Assembly (NCBI GenBank): GCA_943357175.1
Contig: CALRGE010000001.1
Location: 1-64,000 of the forward strand
Reading direction: 5' to 3'
Source of the DNA: Candidatus Peribacteria bacterium
Lineage (GTDB): Bacteria; Patescibacteriota; Gracilibacteria; UBA1369; 2-02-FULL-48-14
DNA length: 64,000 bases
Part shown: in pieces, positions 47,721 to 58,225 of the stretch
Numbering within the stretch: position 1 is the stretch's first letter
Layout: each line of letters opens with the position of its first letter
The notes under the pieces: model-generated
What the model was told of the DNA's origin: nothing
Database searches by the model: none
The model's input: the letters and a program-made list of their open reading frames with translations, nothing else
Made by a program: the position numbers and the translations under genes

Positions 47721-50700
47721 CTAATCCTCTCTTGTATCCACAACTTCTCCTCGGAATTTCTTTCTGAACATTGCACCGGCAGGGATAAGTTTACCGATGA
47801 TAACGTTTTCTTTAAGTCCGTCGAGAGTGTCGATTCTGTGAGTTGTTGAGGCTTCAACCAAGACACGGATTGTTTCCTGGAAGGAAGCGGCAGACAACCA
47901 ACTTCGAGTGTGAAGAGCGATTCGAGTAAGTCCGAGTAGTAATCTTTCGTATTCGATTGGAACACCACCTTTCTTTTCGATAGCTTCATTTTCTTCGATT
48001 GCTGTTTGGAAATCGATTGTTTCACCAGGTAAGAAGTTTGTATCTCCTGGTTCAACGATTCTAACTTTAGAGAACATCTGACGAGTGATAATTTCGATAT
48101 GCTTATCGTTAATCGTCTGACCTTGAGAAGCATAAATGCTCTGTACTTCAGTCATGATGTATTTCTGAGTTGTGTAGATATCTGTTAGTTTCATCAACTT
48201 TCGAAGATTGATGTGACCTGAAGTCAAAATTGTTCCTTTTGAAACAAGATCTCCAGTCTTAACTTTTACCTTTCCACCTTCAAGTTTGTAATCGAATTCT
48301 GGAATATCTCCCTGAATAACAATTTCTTTCTTGCCGGCTTTAATCACTTCACCCACAAATTCTGAACGAAGTTTAGATTTACCTTTCTCTGCAAGCACAT
48401 GCTTGATGTCAACCTTGTCTCCCTTTGAAACAAGAACATCGAAACCTTCTGCAACTTCATAAGTGTGAGTTGGAACTTCTGTTGGAGTGATTGTAACTGT
48501 AACTTGGTGACCTTTTGAGGTTACCTTAACAATTCCATCAACTTCAGCAAGAAGAGCAGATTTCTTTGGAGAACGAGCCTCTAAAAGTTCTTCAACACGA
48601 GTTAGACCTTGAGTGATATCTTCTTCCTCGGCAACTCCTCCCATGTGGAAGGTTCTCATTGTTAGCTGAGTACCAGGTTCACCAATGGACTGAGCGGCGA
48701 TAATACCAACTGCAGTTCCAAGATCAACTGATTTATTCGTTCCAAGATCACGACCGTAACACTTCTGGCAAACACCATTTAATGTTAGACATGTCATAAC
48801 TGATCGAACTCGAATCTCTGCAACTTTTTCGCTTACAATGATCTTAAGGATTGATTTGTCGATCTCAATTCCTTTCTTGATTAGAACTTTTCCACCTTTG
48901 TCTTTTAGATCTTCACCAACTGTTCGTCCGAAAATTCTGTTTTCAAATGCTTCTCCAATTTCTTCAGATTCAGCACGAGTAACAAGGTGAGTTTTAACAG
49001 TTCCACAATCAACTTCTTTAATAATAATATCTTGAACGGCATCAACTAGACGACGAGTTAAGTAACCAGCCTCAGCTGTTTTAAGAGCTGTATCTGATTT
49101 ACCTTTACGTCCTCCGTGAGTAGCAATGAAGTACTCAAGAATTGTGAATCCTTCTTTCAAGTTTGATTTAATCGGCAATTCGATTGTTTTACCTGCCGGA
49201 TTCGCAACTAGACCTTTAATTCCACAGAGCTGAGTGATTTGTCCCCAGTTACCTCGGGCTCCAGAATCGATCATGTAGAAAATATCATTTTCCTTTTCGA
49301 AACCTTTAATCATTTCGGCAGTGATAAGGTTCTTTGTCTGAACCCAAATCTTGATTGCTGAGTGGTATCTTTCATCTTCACTTACGAAACCTTTGTTGAA
49401 GTTATCGTAAAGTTTATTAACGATTTTTTCTGCATCTTGCATGATTTTTATCTTTTCTTTTGGAATGATCATGTCTGAAGATGCGATTGAAATTCCTGAA
49501 ACAGTCGCATATTTGAACCCGATTTCTTTCAAATCATCACAGAATTTAGCTGTAGCTGCGATGCTGCAATTTTCGAATGCTGTACCGATTGCCTCAATGA
49601 TGTCGTTTTTCTTGAAAACTTTATTGTTGTAACCAAGTTCTGGTGGAACAATTTGATTGAAAATCGCTCTTCCCAATGTGGTTTCAAGAATTTCTCCAGA
49701 AATTCTAATTCGGATTTTTGCTTGAAGGTGAATTTCTCCGAATTGATGAGCAATTTGAGCCTCTTCAAGACTTCCAAAAACTTTTCCTTCACCCTTCTTT
49801 CCGTCATTCATTCTTGTGAGATAATAAACTCCAAGAACCATATCTTGCGCTGGAGTTGTAATTGGTTCTCCGGCAGAAGGTTTCAAAAGGTTTTGTACTG
49901 ATGACATAAGCTGAGCTGCTTCTTCTTGAGCCATATCTGAAAGTGGCACGTGAACGGCCATCTGATCTCCATCGAAATCGGCATTGAAAGCCGCACAAAC
50001 TAGTGGGTGAACTTGAATAGCTTTACCTTCAATTAATACTGGCTGGAAAGCCTGAATACCAAGACGGTGAAGAGTTGGAGCACGATTTAAAAGTACGTAT
50101 CTGTTTCTAGTTACGTCTTCTAGAATATCCCAAATTACTTTTTCACCAGTTTGCATCATTTTTTCAGCATTCTTGATGTTGTGAGCGTAACCGTCGTTGA
50201 TCAATTTTCCGATAACGAAAGGTTTGAAAAGCTCAAGCGCCATAGATTTTGGAAGACCACACTGATTCAATTTCAATTTTGGACCAACCACGATAACTGA
50301 ACGTCCGGAATAATCCACACGTTTACCAAGAAGGTTCTGACGGAATCGTCCTTGCTTACCTTTAAGCATGTCTGATAGGGAACGAAGCTTTCGCTTGTCA
50401 CCAGAGTTGAACACTGTCTTGCCCTGACGAGCACTGTTGTTCAAAAGTGTATCAACTGCTTCTTGAAGCATACGTTTTTCATTTCTGCAGATTACTTCAG
50501 GAGCTCCGATTGCGATAAGTCTCTTCAAACGATTATTTCTGTTGATAACTCTTCGGTAAAGATCATTCAAATCTGAAGCGGCGAAACGGCCACCATCAAG
50601 TTGAACCATTGGACGAAGATCCGGTGGAATAACTGGAAGTATTGTCATGATCATCCACTCAGGTTTGATTCCTGATTTTTGTAGTGAACCAAGAAGTTTC

Positions 50701-51563
50701 ACACGTTTGATCAATTTTACTCTCTTCTGTCCGCTGGCTTTTTCAAGTTCTACTTCAATGTCTGCAACTTCTTTTTCAAGATCAATTGCAGCGATAATGT
50801 TTCGAAGTGATTCGGCACCTGTACCTGCTTTGAAAACATGACCGAATTTCATTGAAGTATCTCTGTATTCAAGCTCTGTCAAAACCTGACCAGCCTGAAG
50901 GAATTCTAAATCTTTCTTTGCTTGCTCATGCTGTTGAACTAATTCCTCAACTTTCATTGCTTGTTCTTTTTCAACAAGATCTTTAGCTGAAGTTCCTGTT
51001 TTCTTTCTTTCGTCGAATTCATTTATGATGTCGTTTTTATACTGTTTGAATTCTTCTTCCAATTGAACAATCGCTTCTTCTTTTGCCTTATGATCAACTT
51101 CAGTGATTATGTAAGCCGCGAAGTATACAACTTGCTCTAGTGTTTTAACTGGAAGGTTCAAAAGTAGACCGATACGACTTGGAGTTGAACGAAGAAACCA
51201 AATGTGAGTAACCGGAACAGCCAATTTGATGTGGCCCATTCGAGTTCTTCTCACGATTGATCTTGTTACTTCCACTCCACATTTTTCACAAATCACGCCT
51301 TTGTAACGGATTCTTTTGTATTTTCCACAGGCACATTCCCAGTTTTTTGTTGGACCGAAAGTTCTTTCGCAGAACAATCCGTCTCTTTCTGGTTTTTGAG
51401 TTCTGTAGTTAATTGTTTCCGGTTTTTTTACTTCTCCGTGAGACCACGAAAGAATTTGCTCCGGTGAAGCAACGGAGATGGCAATGGCATCAAATAGGGC
51501 AGGTGCCTTATTTTGATTCTGACTCTGGTTGCCACCAGCCGGATTTTTTTCTTGCATATTCAT
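47721..51563 (-). CDS. rpoC: RNA polymerase beta' subunit
   Basis: 1280 aa, compact (E. coli 1407), without large lineage inserts. The N-terminal zinc finger [20 protein letters not shown] (about 75-95), the catalytic [15 protein letters not shown] with three Mg-binding Asp, the trigger-loop region and the second zinc site (CQKCYGRDL) are all intact. It follows rpoB after 92 nt with a double stop-proximal hairpin, in the usual rpoB-rpoC order. Confidence 0.98.
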   Translation of the reverse strand: MNMQEKNPAGGNQSQNQNKAPALFDAIAISVASPEQILSWSHGEVKKPETINYRTQKPERDGLFCERTFGPTKNWECACGKYKRIRYKGVICEKCGVEVTRSIVRRTRMGHIKLAVPVTHIWFLRSTPSRIGLLLNLPVKTLEQVVYFAAYIITEVDHKAKEEAIVQLEEEFKQYKNDIINEFDERKKTGTSAKDLVEKEQAMKVEELVQQHEQAKKDLEFLQAGQVLTELEYRDTSMKFGHVFKAGTGAESLRNIIAAIDLEKEVADIEVELEKASGQKRVKLIKRVKLLGSLQKSGIKPEWMIMTILPVIPPDLRPMVQLDGGRFAASDLNDLYRRVINRNNRLKRLIAIGAPEVICRNEKRMLQEAVDTLLNNSARQGKTVFNSGDKRKLRSLSDMLKGKQGRFRQNLLGKRVDYSGRSVIVVGPKLKLNQCGLPKSMALELFKPFVIGKLINDGYAHNIKNAEKMMQTGEKVIWDILEDVTRNRYVLLNRAPTLHRLGIQAFQPVLIEGKAIQVHPLVCAAFNADFDGDQMAVHVPLSDMAQEEAAQLMSSVQNLLKPSAGEPITTPAQDMVLGVYYLTRMNDGKKGEGKVFGSLEEAQIAHQFGEIHLQAKIRIRISGEILETTLGRAIFNQIVPPELGYNNKVFKKNDIIEAIGTAFENCSIAATAKFCDDLKEIGFKYATVSGISIASSDMIIPKEKIKIMQDAEKIVNKLYDNFNKGFVSEDERYHSAIKIWVQTKNLITAEMIKGFEKENDIFYMIDSGARGNWGQITQLCGIKGLVANPAGKTIELPIKSNLKEGFTILEYFIATHGGRKGKSDTALKTAEAGYLTRRLVDAVQDIIIKEVDCGTVKTHLVTRAESEEIGEAFENRIFGRTVGEDLKDKGGKVLIKKGIEIDKSILKIIVSEKVAEIRVRSVMTCLTLNGVCQKCYGRDLGTNKSVDLGTAVGIIAAQSIGEPGTQLTMRTFHMGGVAEEEDITQGLTRVEELLEARSPKKSALLAEVDGIVKVTSKGHQVTVTITPTEVPTHTYEVAEGFDVLVSKGDKVDIKHVLAEKGKSKLRSEFVGEVIKAGKKEIVIQGDIPEFDYKLEGGKVKVKTGDLVSKGTILTSGHINLRKLMKLTDIYTTQKYIMTEVQSIYASQGQTINDKHIEIITRQMFSKVRIVEPGDTNFLPGETIDFQTAIEENEAIEKKGGVPIEYERLLLGLTRIALHTRSWLSAASFQETIRVLVEASTTHRIDTLDGLKENVIIGKLIPAGAMFRKKFRGEVVDTRED

Positions 51564-51616
51564 TTGGTTGTATAAGTTAGAAGTTTTGGGAATTGCGCAA
51601 CATTGCGCTTAAGTGC

Positions 51617-51654
51617 GCCCCGCCTTGGCGGGGCTAATGCTCAGCTCTCGCTGA
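51617..51654 (-). other. Double stop-proximal hairpin after rpoB
   Basis: TCAGC-TCTC-GCTGA (51641-51654) and GCCCCGCC-TT-GGCGGGGC (51617-51634), joined by AGCATTAGC on the minus strand. Confidence 0.6.
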
Positions 51655-51655
51655 C

Positions 51656-54600
51656 TCATTCTTCATCGCTTTCAGCTGCTAAAGGCTCACCCTCGAGTTC
51701 TGGAAGTTCGTCCATATCTTCCTCGTCGAGACTGTATTCTTCTTTAAGATTCTCTTCGATCTCAGGTGAAATCGTAGGTACTTCTTCTTCAATAGGCTGA
51801 ATGTATTCTCCTTCTTCAACAACTAATTCGTCATCTTTGATCTGCATTAGATCAACGTTTAGACCAAGTGATTGAAGCTCCTTAACGAGAACGTTGAATG
51901 ACTCCGGAGTTCTTGGTTTTCGAATTGTTTCATTTTTGATGATTGATTCGTAAGCCTTAGCTCTTCCATAAACGTCATCTGACTTGATTGTAAGCATTTC
52001 CTGAAGTGTGTGCGCTGCACCGTAAGCCTCAAGAGCCCAAACCTCCATTTCTCCGAATCTCTGACCTCCGTGTTGTGCCTTTCCTCCAAGAGGCTGTTGC
52101 GTAACAAGAGAGTAAGGTCCGACAGAACGAGCATGAATCTTATCTTCAACAAGGTGAGCCAGCTTCATTATATAAGTGATACCAACTGTGGCCTTGTGAT
52201 CAAAAGCTTCTCCGGTTTTACCATCGAATAGCTGAATCTTTCCATCCAGAGGCAATTTTGCCTCTTTTAATAGTTCAACAGTTTGTTCGCTTGTTACTCC
52301 GTTTAGAGCAGGAGTAGCAACGTGGATTCCCAATTCTTTAGCTGCCCAACCTAAGTGGGTTTCAAGAATCTGACCAATATTCATACGGCTTGATACACCG
52401 AGTGGATTCAAAATGATATCCACCGGTCGGCCGTCCGGCATATATGGCATGTCTTCTTCGGCAACGATAATTGAGATAACACCCTTATTACCGTGTCGTC
52501 CGGCAACTTTATCTCCAACTGAAATTCTTCTTGTTTGTGCTACTGAAACTCGAATTTGTTTGTTTACTCCGTTTGGTAATTCATCTCCAGCTTCACGTGT
52601 GAAAATTTGAACGTCGACGATTTTTCCGCCTTCTCCACCCGGTAGGCGAAGTGATGTATCTTTAACGTCACGAGCTTTATCTCCGAAGATTGCTCGAAGC
52701 AATCTTTCTTCAGGTGAAAGTTCAGTTTCTCCCTTTGGTGTAATTTTACCAACAAGGATATCTCCTTCACGAACTGAAGCACCAACACGTACAATTCCCA
52801 TTTCATCTAGATCTTTCAATCTAACTTCACCAACGTTTGGAATATCTCGAGTTACGATTTCCGGACCTAGTTTTGTATCTCGTACATCGATAGTGAAATC
52901 TTCAATATGGATAGAGCTGAATCTGTCGTTTTGAACTAGTCGAGTAGACAAAATTACCGCATCTTCATAGTTGTAACCTTCCCAAGACATGTATCCAACA
53001 AGCAAGTTCTGACCAAGACCCAAATCACCTTTCTCAGTTGAAGCTCCGTCGGCAAGGATATCGCCTTTTTTGAACTTCTGATTGCTGTCACAGATTGGTC
53101 TCTGGTGGAAACAAGTTGCCTGGTTAGTTCTTGCGAAAACGTTTAATTCGTAAGTCATCTTTCGGCCTGAATCGTAAATTACAGTGATTCTTTCACCATC
53201 AACATAAGAAACTGTACCGTTTTCTTCAGCAACAACAGCCTGACCTGAATTCATTCCGGCTGTCATTTCCATACCTGTTCCAACGATTGGAGCTTGAGGT
53301 TTTAGAAGTGGAACTGCCTGACGCTGCATGTTTGAACCCATTGATGCACGAGTGTTATCGTCGTGCTCCAAGAATGGAATACATGAAGTTGTAACTGAGA
53401 TAATTTGTTTTGGAGAAACGTCGATGTAATCAACATCTTTAATGTTAACTGCAAGAGGCTCATTCCTTTTTCTTGAACTCACTGTATCTTCTGTGAATTC
53501 TCCTAATTTGTTTACTCCACAGTTTGCCTCAGCGAATACTAGATCACCTTCATCTTCAGCATCGAAGTATTTCACTTTTTTACCAGTGAAAGCACGAACT
53601 GAAACCTCTTTTAGATCTTTATCTTTTGCTAAAGCTTTTGCAGCTTTTGCATCAATTTCTTCACCTTCTTTTACAATTCCTGAAACTGTTTCAGCTGATC
53701 TGTGACCGACTGCAGCTTCACCATCGTTCTTAACAGTGTGAAGAACTTCTCTAAATGGAGTTTCAATGAAACCGTATTTATTAACTTTTGCATAAGTTGC
53801 CAAGTGAACAACGAGACCGATATTTGGTCCTTCTGGTGTAGCAATTGGACAAATTCTTCCGTAGTGAGAAGGATGTACGTCACGTACATCGAATGAGGCA
53901 CGTTCTCTTGAAAGACCTCCAGGTCCCATCGCAGACAAACGTCGTTTGTGAGCTAGTTCTGAAAGTGGATTTGTTTGATCCATGAACTGAGAAAGCTGTG
54001 AACTCGCGTAGAATTCACGAAGCGCCGCAGTAATTGGACGAGAGTTGATTAATTGAGTTGGAGTTACGGTTTCTAGATCCATAACTGTCATACGGTCTTT
54101 TGCGATACGATCTGTTCTTAGAAGACCAACACGGAATTTATTCTGAACCAATTCTCCAACCGGACGGATACGTCTGTTAGATAGGTGATCAATATCATCT
54201 GGTAGAGCCTCTTTATTATTAAGTTTGATCAAGTGCTTCAAAATCAAAATGAAATCTTCAACTTGGAAAGTGTGGAATTTCTTTTCGTTTGGAGTCTTTA
54301 ATTCAAATCTTCTATTCATCTTGTATCTTGCAACAGGTCCCATGTCGTACTTTCTGTAATCGAAGAACATTGATTGAATCAATGCCTTTGCGTTTTCAGG
54401 AGTAGCTAAGTCACCTGGTCTGATTTTCTTGTAAATTGCTTTGTAAGCTTCATCTGCTGTTTTTGCTGAATCTTTTTCAAGAGTCATCAAAACATAATCT
54501 CGAGTTGGGTCTAAACTCATGTCTTCGAAGAGATCCAAGATTTTTTTATCTGAATCAAATCCGAATACTCTTAGTAGGGAAGTCACGTAGATTTTTCTCT

Positions 54601-55198
54601 TTCTATCGATTTTCACTGTAATTACACCTTTCTTATCAGTTTCAATTTCTAACCAAGCACCACGTTTTGGAATGATTTTTGCATTGTGCATTCCTGCAGC
54701 GGCAGCATTCTTTGAGAAGAATACACCTGGAGAACGAACAAGCTGTGAAACCACAACTCTTTCAATTCCGTTAACAATGAAACTTCCCTGAGGTGTCATT
54801 AGAGGCACCGGTCCAAGGAAAACATCCTGCTCTTTAATTTCACCTGATTCTTTGTTGATCAACTGAACGTGCACTTTTAATGGCGCTTCATATGATAAGT
54901 TTTTATCCTTACACATTCTTGGTCCATATTTAGATTCACCAATAGAGTGATCTAAAAATTGAAGCTCAAGTTTCTTTCCTGAGAAATCTTGAATTGGAGA
55001 TATTTCATCTAGCAATTCACGAATTCCCTCTTCAAGGAACCATTTATATGAATCAGTCTGAACTTCGATTAAGTTCGGAAACTCGAACTGATTGTCGTTA
55101 TCGACAAAAAATCTCCTCTTTAGTGGCTCCAGATTCGCCGCTTTTCTTGGCGAAGAAGAAGCTTTCTTTTCAGGAGCATTCTTAACTGCTTTAGGCAT
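51656..55198 (-). CDS. rpoB: RNA polymerase beta subunit
   Basis: 1180 aa. The rifampicin-pocket region has SSQLSQFMDQTNPLSELAHK followed by RRLSAMGPGGLSRERA, so the residues at the classical rif-resistance sites look wild type. The C-terminal GGQRFGEMEVWALEAYGAAH clamp-binding motif is intact. A Lys/Ser/Ala-rich N-terminal tail and a Glu/Asp-rich C-terminal tail are extra. The rplKAJL genes, often upstream, are not here; prsW and serS are. Confidence 0.98.
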   Translation of the reverse strand: MPKAVKNAPEKKASSSPRKAANLEPLKRRFFVDNDNQFEFPNLIEVQTDSYKWFLEEGIRELLDEISPIQDFSGKKLELQFLDHSIGESKYGPRMCKDKNLSYEAPLKVHVQLINKESGEIKEQDVFLGPVPLMTPQGSFIVNGIERVVVSQLVRSPGVFFSKNAAAAGMHNAKIIPKRGAWLEIETDKKGVITVKIDRKRKIYVTSLLRVFGFDSDKKILDLFEDMSLDPTRDYVLMTLEKDSAKTADEAYKAIYKKIRPGDLATPENAKALIQSMFFDYRKYDMGPVARYKMNRRFELKTPNEKKFHTFQVEDFILILKHLIKLNNKEALPDDIDHLSNRRIRPVGELVQNKFRVGLLRTDRIAKDRMTVMDLETVTPTQLINSRPITAALREFYASSQLSQFMDQTNPLSELAHKRRLSAMGPGGLSRERASFDVRDVHPSHYGRICPIATPEGPNIGLVVHLATYAKVNKYGFIETPFREVLHTVKNDGEAAVGHRSAETVSGIVKEGEEIDAKAAKALAKDKDLKEVSVRAFTGKKVKYFDAEDEGDLVFAEANCGVNKLGEFTEDTVSSRKRNEPLAVNIKDVDYIDVSPKQIISVTTSCIPFLEHDDNTRASMGSNMQRQAVPLLKPQAPIVGTGMEMTAGMNSGQAVVAEENGTVSYVDGERITVIYDSGRKMTYELNVFARTNQATCFHQRPICDSNQKFKKGDILADGASTEKGDLGLGQNLLVGYMSWEGYNYEDAVILSTRLVQNDRFSSIHIEDFTIDVRDTKLGPEIVTRDIPNVGEVRLKDLDEMGIVRVGASVREGDILVGKITPKGETELSPEERLLRAIFGDKARDVKDTSLRLPGGEGGKIVDVQIFTREAGDELPNGVNKQIRVSVAQTRRISVGDKVAGRHGNKGVISIIVAEEDMPYMPDGRPVDIILNPLGVSSRMNIGQILETHLGWAAKELGIHVATPALNGVTSEQTVELLKEAKLPLDGKIQLFDGKTGEAFDHKATVGITYIMKLAHLVEDKIHARSVGPYSLVTQQPLGGKAQHGGQRFGEMEVWALEAYGAAHTLQEMLTIKSDDVYGRAKAYESIIKNETIRKPRTPESFNVLVKELQSLGLNVDLMQIKDDELVVEEGEYIQPIEEEVPTISPEIEENLKEEYSLDEEDMDELPELEGEPLAAESDEE

Positions 55199-55214
55199 AT
55201 TTAATTGAATGTTG

Positions 55215-55245
55215 GGGAAATAAAAGCGAGCCTTTTTATCGGCTT
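55215..55245 (-). promoter_or_regulatory. Attenuator-like hairpin in the rpoB leader
   Basis: On the minus strand GAGCAAGCC, loop GATAAAAA, GGCTCGC then TTTTATTT: a 6-7-bp GC-rich stem followed by a T-rich run, between promoter and rpoB ATG. Confidence 0.5.
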
Positions 55246-55296
55246 GCTCCCTTTCTCATCACACAATCGAAACCGGAGAGCCGTAATTCGACGGTC

Positions 55297-55324
55297 ATTC
55301 TACTGGTGTCTAGACATATGTCAA
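55297..55324 (-). promoter_or_regulatory. Promoter of rpoBC
   Basis: Minus strand: TTGACA (55319-55324), 16-bp spacer, TAGAAT (55297-55302), leaving a leader of about 90-95 nt. Confidence 0.7.
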
Positions 55325-55332
55325 CATGAATT

Positions 55333-56007
55333 TTATTCCTTCTGAACCATCTTTATCTCTCGGTTCAATTTCCACCACATATATGCAAGTAGTGGGAAGA
55401 CGCTTAAAATCAAAATTGGCACGCCGGACATCAGTAGGAAATCGTAAAAGCCATGAAAGAAAACTCCGTAAAAGAGGCCACGTTGAATTAATTCTTTTTC
55501 ATTTTTCTTATCAAATTTGGCACGACCTATATAGAAACCCATCAAACCTGAGAAAAGTGCGTGGGCTGGAACCGCAGTGAAGAAACGCAAAATTCCTGCG
55601 CTTGGACCATAAAGAAACATATAGGAAATGTTTTCTGCAAATGCAAAGCCCATGCTTGCGATTATGCAGTAAGTAATTCCGTCCATTAGTTCATTGAATT
55701 TTGGGTGATCAAATGCATATTTTTTTACTACGTAGAGTTTTCCTAGTTCTTCAGGAATTGCTACTAAAAAAAATGGAACTAAAAATCCGTATGCAATTGT
55801 ACCGTTTTCAATTCCCAATAATTGTAAGCCAATCAATAAAAAATATTCAAGAATTCCAACCGGAATGACAATTAAAATACCGTGCCAGAAAACTTTTTTC
55901 ATCAATGGCATTGGTTCTTTTTCACCGTGATCTTTTGTCCAATAATAATAAAGAAGAATGGCTATCGGAGCAGCCGACAAAGCAAAATACATCAACAAAT
56001 TTAGCAT
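55333..56007 (-). CDS. PrsW-family intramembrane metalloprotease
   Basis: 224 aa with about eight hydrophobic helices. Motifs of the PrsW (site-1 protease of RsiW; CAAX-protease-related) family: VAIPEELGKLYVVKK with Glu-Glu, GFAFAENISYMF, VPAHALFSGLMGFYIG and FFHGFYDFLL, giving the Glu/His metal ligands in separate helices. Substrate unknown; in Bacillus it cleaves an anti-sigma factor. Its 5' end overlaps serS by 7 nt, so they are one unit. Confidence 0.85.
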   Translation of the reverse strand: MLNLLMYFALSAAPIAILLYYYWTKDHGEKEPMPLMKKVFWHGILIVIPVGILEYFLLIGLQLLGIENGTIAYGFLVPFFLVAIPEELGKLYVVKKYAFDHPKFNELMDGITYCIIASMGFAFAENISYMFLYGPSAGILRFFTAVPAHALFSGLMGFYIGRAKFDKKNEKELIQRGLFYGVFFHGFYDFLLMSGVPILILSVFPLLAYMWWKLNREIKMVQKE

Positions 56008-57302
56008 TTTTCAATTTTAGTTTTTCCACCCATCCATGGTCGAAGAACTTCAGGAACTGTTACGCTTCCATCTTCATTTTGATAAATTTCTAGAATCGGA
56101 ATTAGAATTCGTGGAGAGGCGATGCAAGTATTATTTAATGTGTGTGCGAATTGGATTTTCCCGTCTTTGTCTTTATAACGAATGTTGAGACGTCGTGATT
56201 GAAAGTCGAGAAAAGTTGAGCATGAATGAGTTTCACCGTAAGAATTTCTTGAAGGCATCCATGTTTCAATGTCGTTTTTGTAATATTGACCTTGGCCCAT
56301 GTCGCCGCTGCAAACTGCTACTACTCGGTATGGAAGTTTCAAATCTTGCAGGACTTCTTCAGCATTTTGTAGGAGTAATTTGTGAATTCGTCCGCTCTCT
56401 TCCATGTCATTTTTACAAATTGCAACTTGTTCAACTTTCTGGAATTGGTGAATTCGGTAAAGTCCGTGAGTGTCTTTTCCATATGTTCCGGCCTCTCGAC
56501 GGAAACAGTTTGAGTAACCCGCGTAAAGTTTCGGCAATTCGGATTCTTGAAGAATTTCTCCGCCGTGATATGACGCAACAGAAACTTCGCTAGTTCCAAT
56601 TAAATATTTTTCGTCGCTTTCAATGTGCTCTTCAGATGGGCGCTTTACGCCTACTGCATAAGCTTGTTCTTCTCCGCCCGGAAAATAACTGGTTCCAATC
56701 ATCGCCTCAATGTTTACAAGAAGTGGTGGAAGGAAAGGAGTGAAACCCTTCGCAACCAATTTGTGAATTGTAAATTGCATGATTGCGAGTTCGAGTAATG
56801 CACCGTCGCCTTTTAGAAAGTAATTTCTGCTGCCGGCAACTTTAACACCTCGTTCCATGTCTACAATGTCGAGATCTTTTCCAAGTGCCATGTGATCTTT
56901 CAGAGCGAATTTAAATTCAGGAATTTCGCCAACTTTATACATTTCCACATTCTCTTTATCATCTTTTCCTTCAGGTGATTCAGGTGAAATTAAGCCTGGA
57001 GCAGTTAGCAAAAGATGCTTCCATTCCAATTCGATTCTTTGTAATTTTTCCCCGGCTGCTTTTTCTTCTTCACCCTTTTTTCTCATTTCCGTAATTATCT
57101 GTTCACGTTCTTCACCTTTAATAGTTTTCATTTTCTCATTCACTGCATTTTTTTCAGCACGAATTGAATCTACTTCACCTTGTAGTGCTCGGCGTTTTTC
57201 ATCGAGTGCTATAAAAGCATCAACATCGAATTTGATATGTTTTTTCTTGGCTGCTGCGCGAACTTCATCTGGGTTTGCTGCAATGAATTTTGGGTCTAAC
57301 AT
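56001..57302 (-). CDS. serS: Seryl-tRNA synthetase
   Basis: Class II synthetase, 433 aa. The N-terminal long coiled-coil arm (about 30-110), motif 1, motif 2 NCFRREAGTYGKDTHGLYRI, and motif 3 near the end with NNTCIASPRILIPILEIYQN (family NGSG...R.L.A..E) are present. Motif 3 reads NTCIASPR, with Cys and Ile where Gly-Ser-Gly-Leu-Ala is more usual. It has a good promoter and is followed by prsW with a 7-nt overlap. Confidence 0.96.
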   Translation of the reverse strand: MLDPKFIAANPDEVRAAAKKKHIKFDVDAFIALDEKRRALQGEVDSIRAEKNAVNEKMKTIKGEEREQIITEMRKKGEEEKAAGEKLQRIELEWKHLLLTAPGLISPESPEGKDDKENVEMYKVGEIPEFKFALKDHMALGKDLDIVDMERGVKVAGSRNYFLKGDGALLELAIMQFTIHKLVAKGFTPFLPPLLVNIEAMIGTSYFPGGEEQAYAVGVKRPSEEHIESDEKYLIGTSEVSVASYHGGEILQESELPKLYAGYSNCFRREAGTYGKDTHGLYRIHQFQKVEQVAICKNDMEESGRIHKLLLQNAEEVLQDLKLPYRVVAVCSGDMGQGQYYKNDIETWMPSRNSYGETHSCSTFLDFQSRRLNIRYKDKDGKIQFAHTLNNTCIASPRILIPILEIYQNEDGSVTVPEVLRPWMGGKTKIEKC

Positions 57303-57325
57303 TTTGTTCGTTTAAATCGGCGAAT

Positions 57326-57354
57326 AGGATAGCGGAGAAGGGGATTTACTTCAA
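57326..57354 (-). promoter_or_regulatory. Promoter of serS-prsW
   Basis: Minus strand: TTGAAG (57349-57354), 17-bp spacer, TATCCT (57326-57331), 24 nt before the ATG. Confidence 0.55.
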
Positions 57355-57441
57355 CACCTTAAGTATTTTCCTTTTTAAATATCATATGCAGATTGCCTTT
57401 CTCGGCAACATATGGTTAAATTTCTTCCTTGATTTAAGTAT

Positions 57442-58224
57442 ATGTCTAAGTTAGCTCAATTAGTTTCTTTGTTCCCTGAGGCGGATTATCCACGCAGGCC
57501 TTGTATTGAAACAGTAATGAAAATTTCCGAAATTGATAAAGCTGTTGAAGGTGGAAGGGAAGAGCTTCAATTATTATTGAAGAGCTTGGAAGATAAAAAC
57601 AGGGATTCTTGGAGCTTGGGTAATGAAGAATCTTGGCAGAATTTTGTTGGTAGCCACTATGCGGCGGTTCCACATCATGACGGGGAGAAATTTATTCACT
57701 TGGATGAGCTTATTGCTGAACACAGAAAACGTTTCGCGATGGTTGCTGAAATTTTTTCCGATGATGAAGTTACTTTCCAAGATGGAAAAGTGAAAACTGT
57801 ACATCGTGCACTACATAAATCCCGGAAATTTGATCATAAACATGTCCCTGATTTAACAAGGCTAAGAGTCATTAGTCCAACTCTAGATTGCCTAGAGCGC
57901 TCTAAAAGTAAGCTCACAGAGCAAATGAAACTGGCTCAAATTTCTAGCTCAAATTGTTATTGGCATGGACATAAACTGTCTTACCCAACTCCATTCCGAG
58001 GTGTGGTCACTGCATGGTGTGGTATGGATTCTGAACCGAAAACAAATTATCTTGCAACTGAGGTTCAATTTATAACGGATAGAGTTTCGGCTCCTATGGA
58101 ATTGAATCATCCTTTTGATGTTACTCAAGTGTTGAATTATCCTGATGAGGATGCCAAAGATTACGTCACCTGTTTGCTCTTGAAAGCATCAATTCTCGAT
58201 TTTCAGGAAAAGTTTGGTGGATAG
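57442..58224 (+). CDS. Divergent RelA/SpoT-like nucleotidyltransferase-fold protein
   Basis: 260 aa. The middle and C-terminal parts resemble the (p)ppGpp synthetase domain. HKSRKFDHK could be the ATP-side basic patch, VPDLTRLRVISPTLD matches the D-x-x-x-x-R strand, TPFRGVVTAW stands where YRSxH is usual, and TEVQFITDRVSAPMELNHPFD matches the VEIQVRT...AE..H signature with the catalytic-type Glu. No HD hydrolase, TGS or ACT domain is present, so it would be a small alarmone-synthetase type. The match is weak and needs a profile search. Confidence 0.5.
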   Translation: MSKLAQLVSLFPEADYPRRPCIETVMKISEIDKAVEGGREELQLLLKSLEDKNRDSWSLGNEESWQNFVGSHYAAVPHHDGEKFIHLDELIAEHRKRFAMVAEIFSDDEVTFQDGKVKTVHRALHKSRKFDHKHVPDLTRLRVISPTLDCLERSKSKLTEQMKLAQISSSNCYWHGHKLSYPTPFRGVVTAWCGMDSEPKTNYLATEVQFITDRVSAPMELNHPFDVTQVLNYPDEDAKDYVTCLLLKASILDFQEKFGG

Positions 58225-58225
58225 T

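Noticed and set aside
47585-48133. 182-aa minus-strand ORF at the rpoC 3' end
   Set aside because: Overlaps conserved rpoC sequence in another frame and continues through the stop-proximal hairpin and rpoC terminator; a frame shadow.
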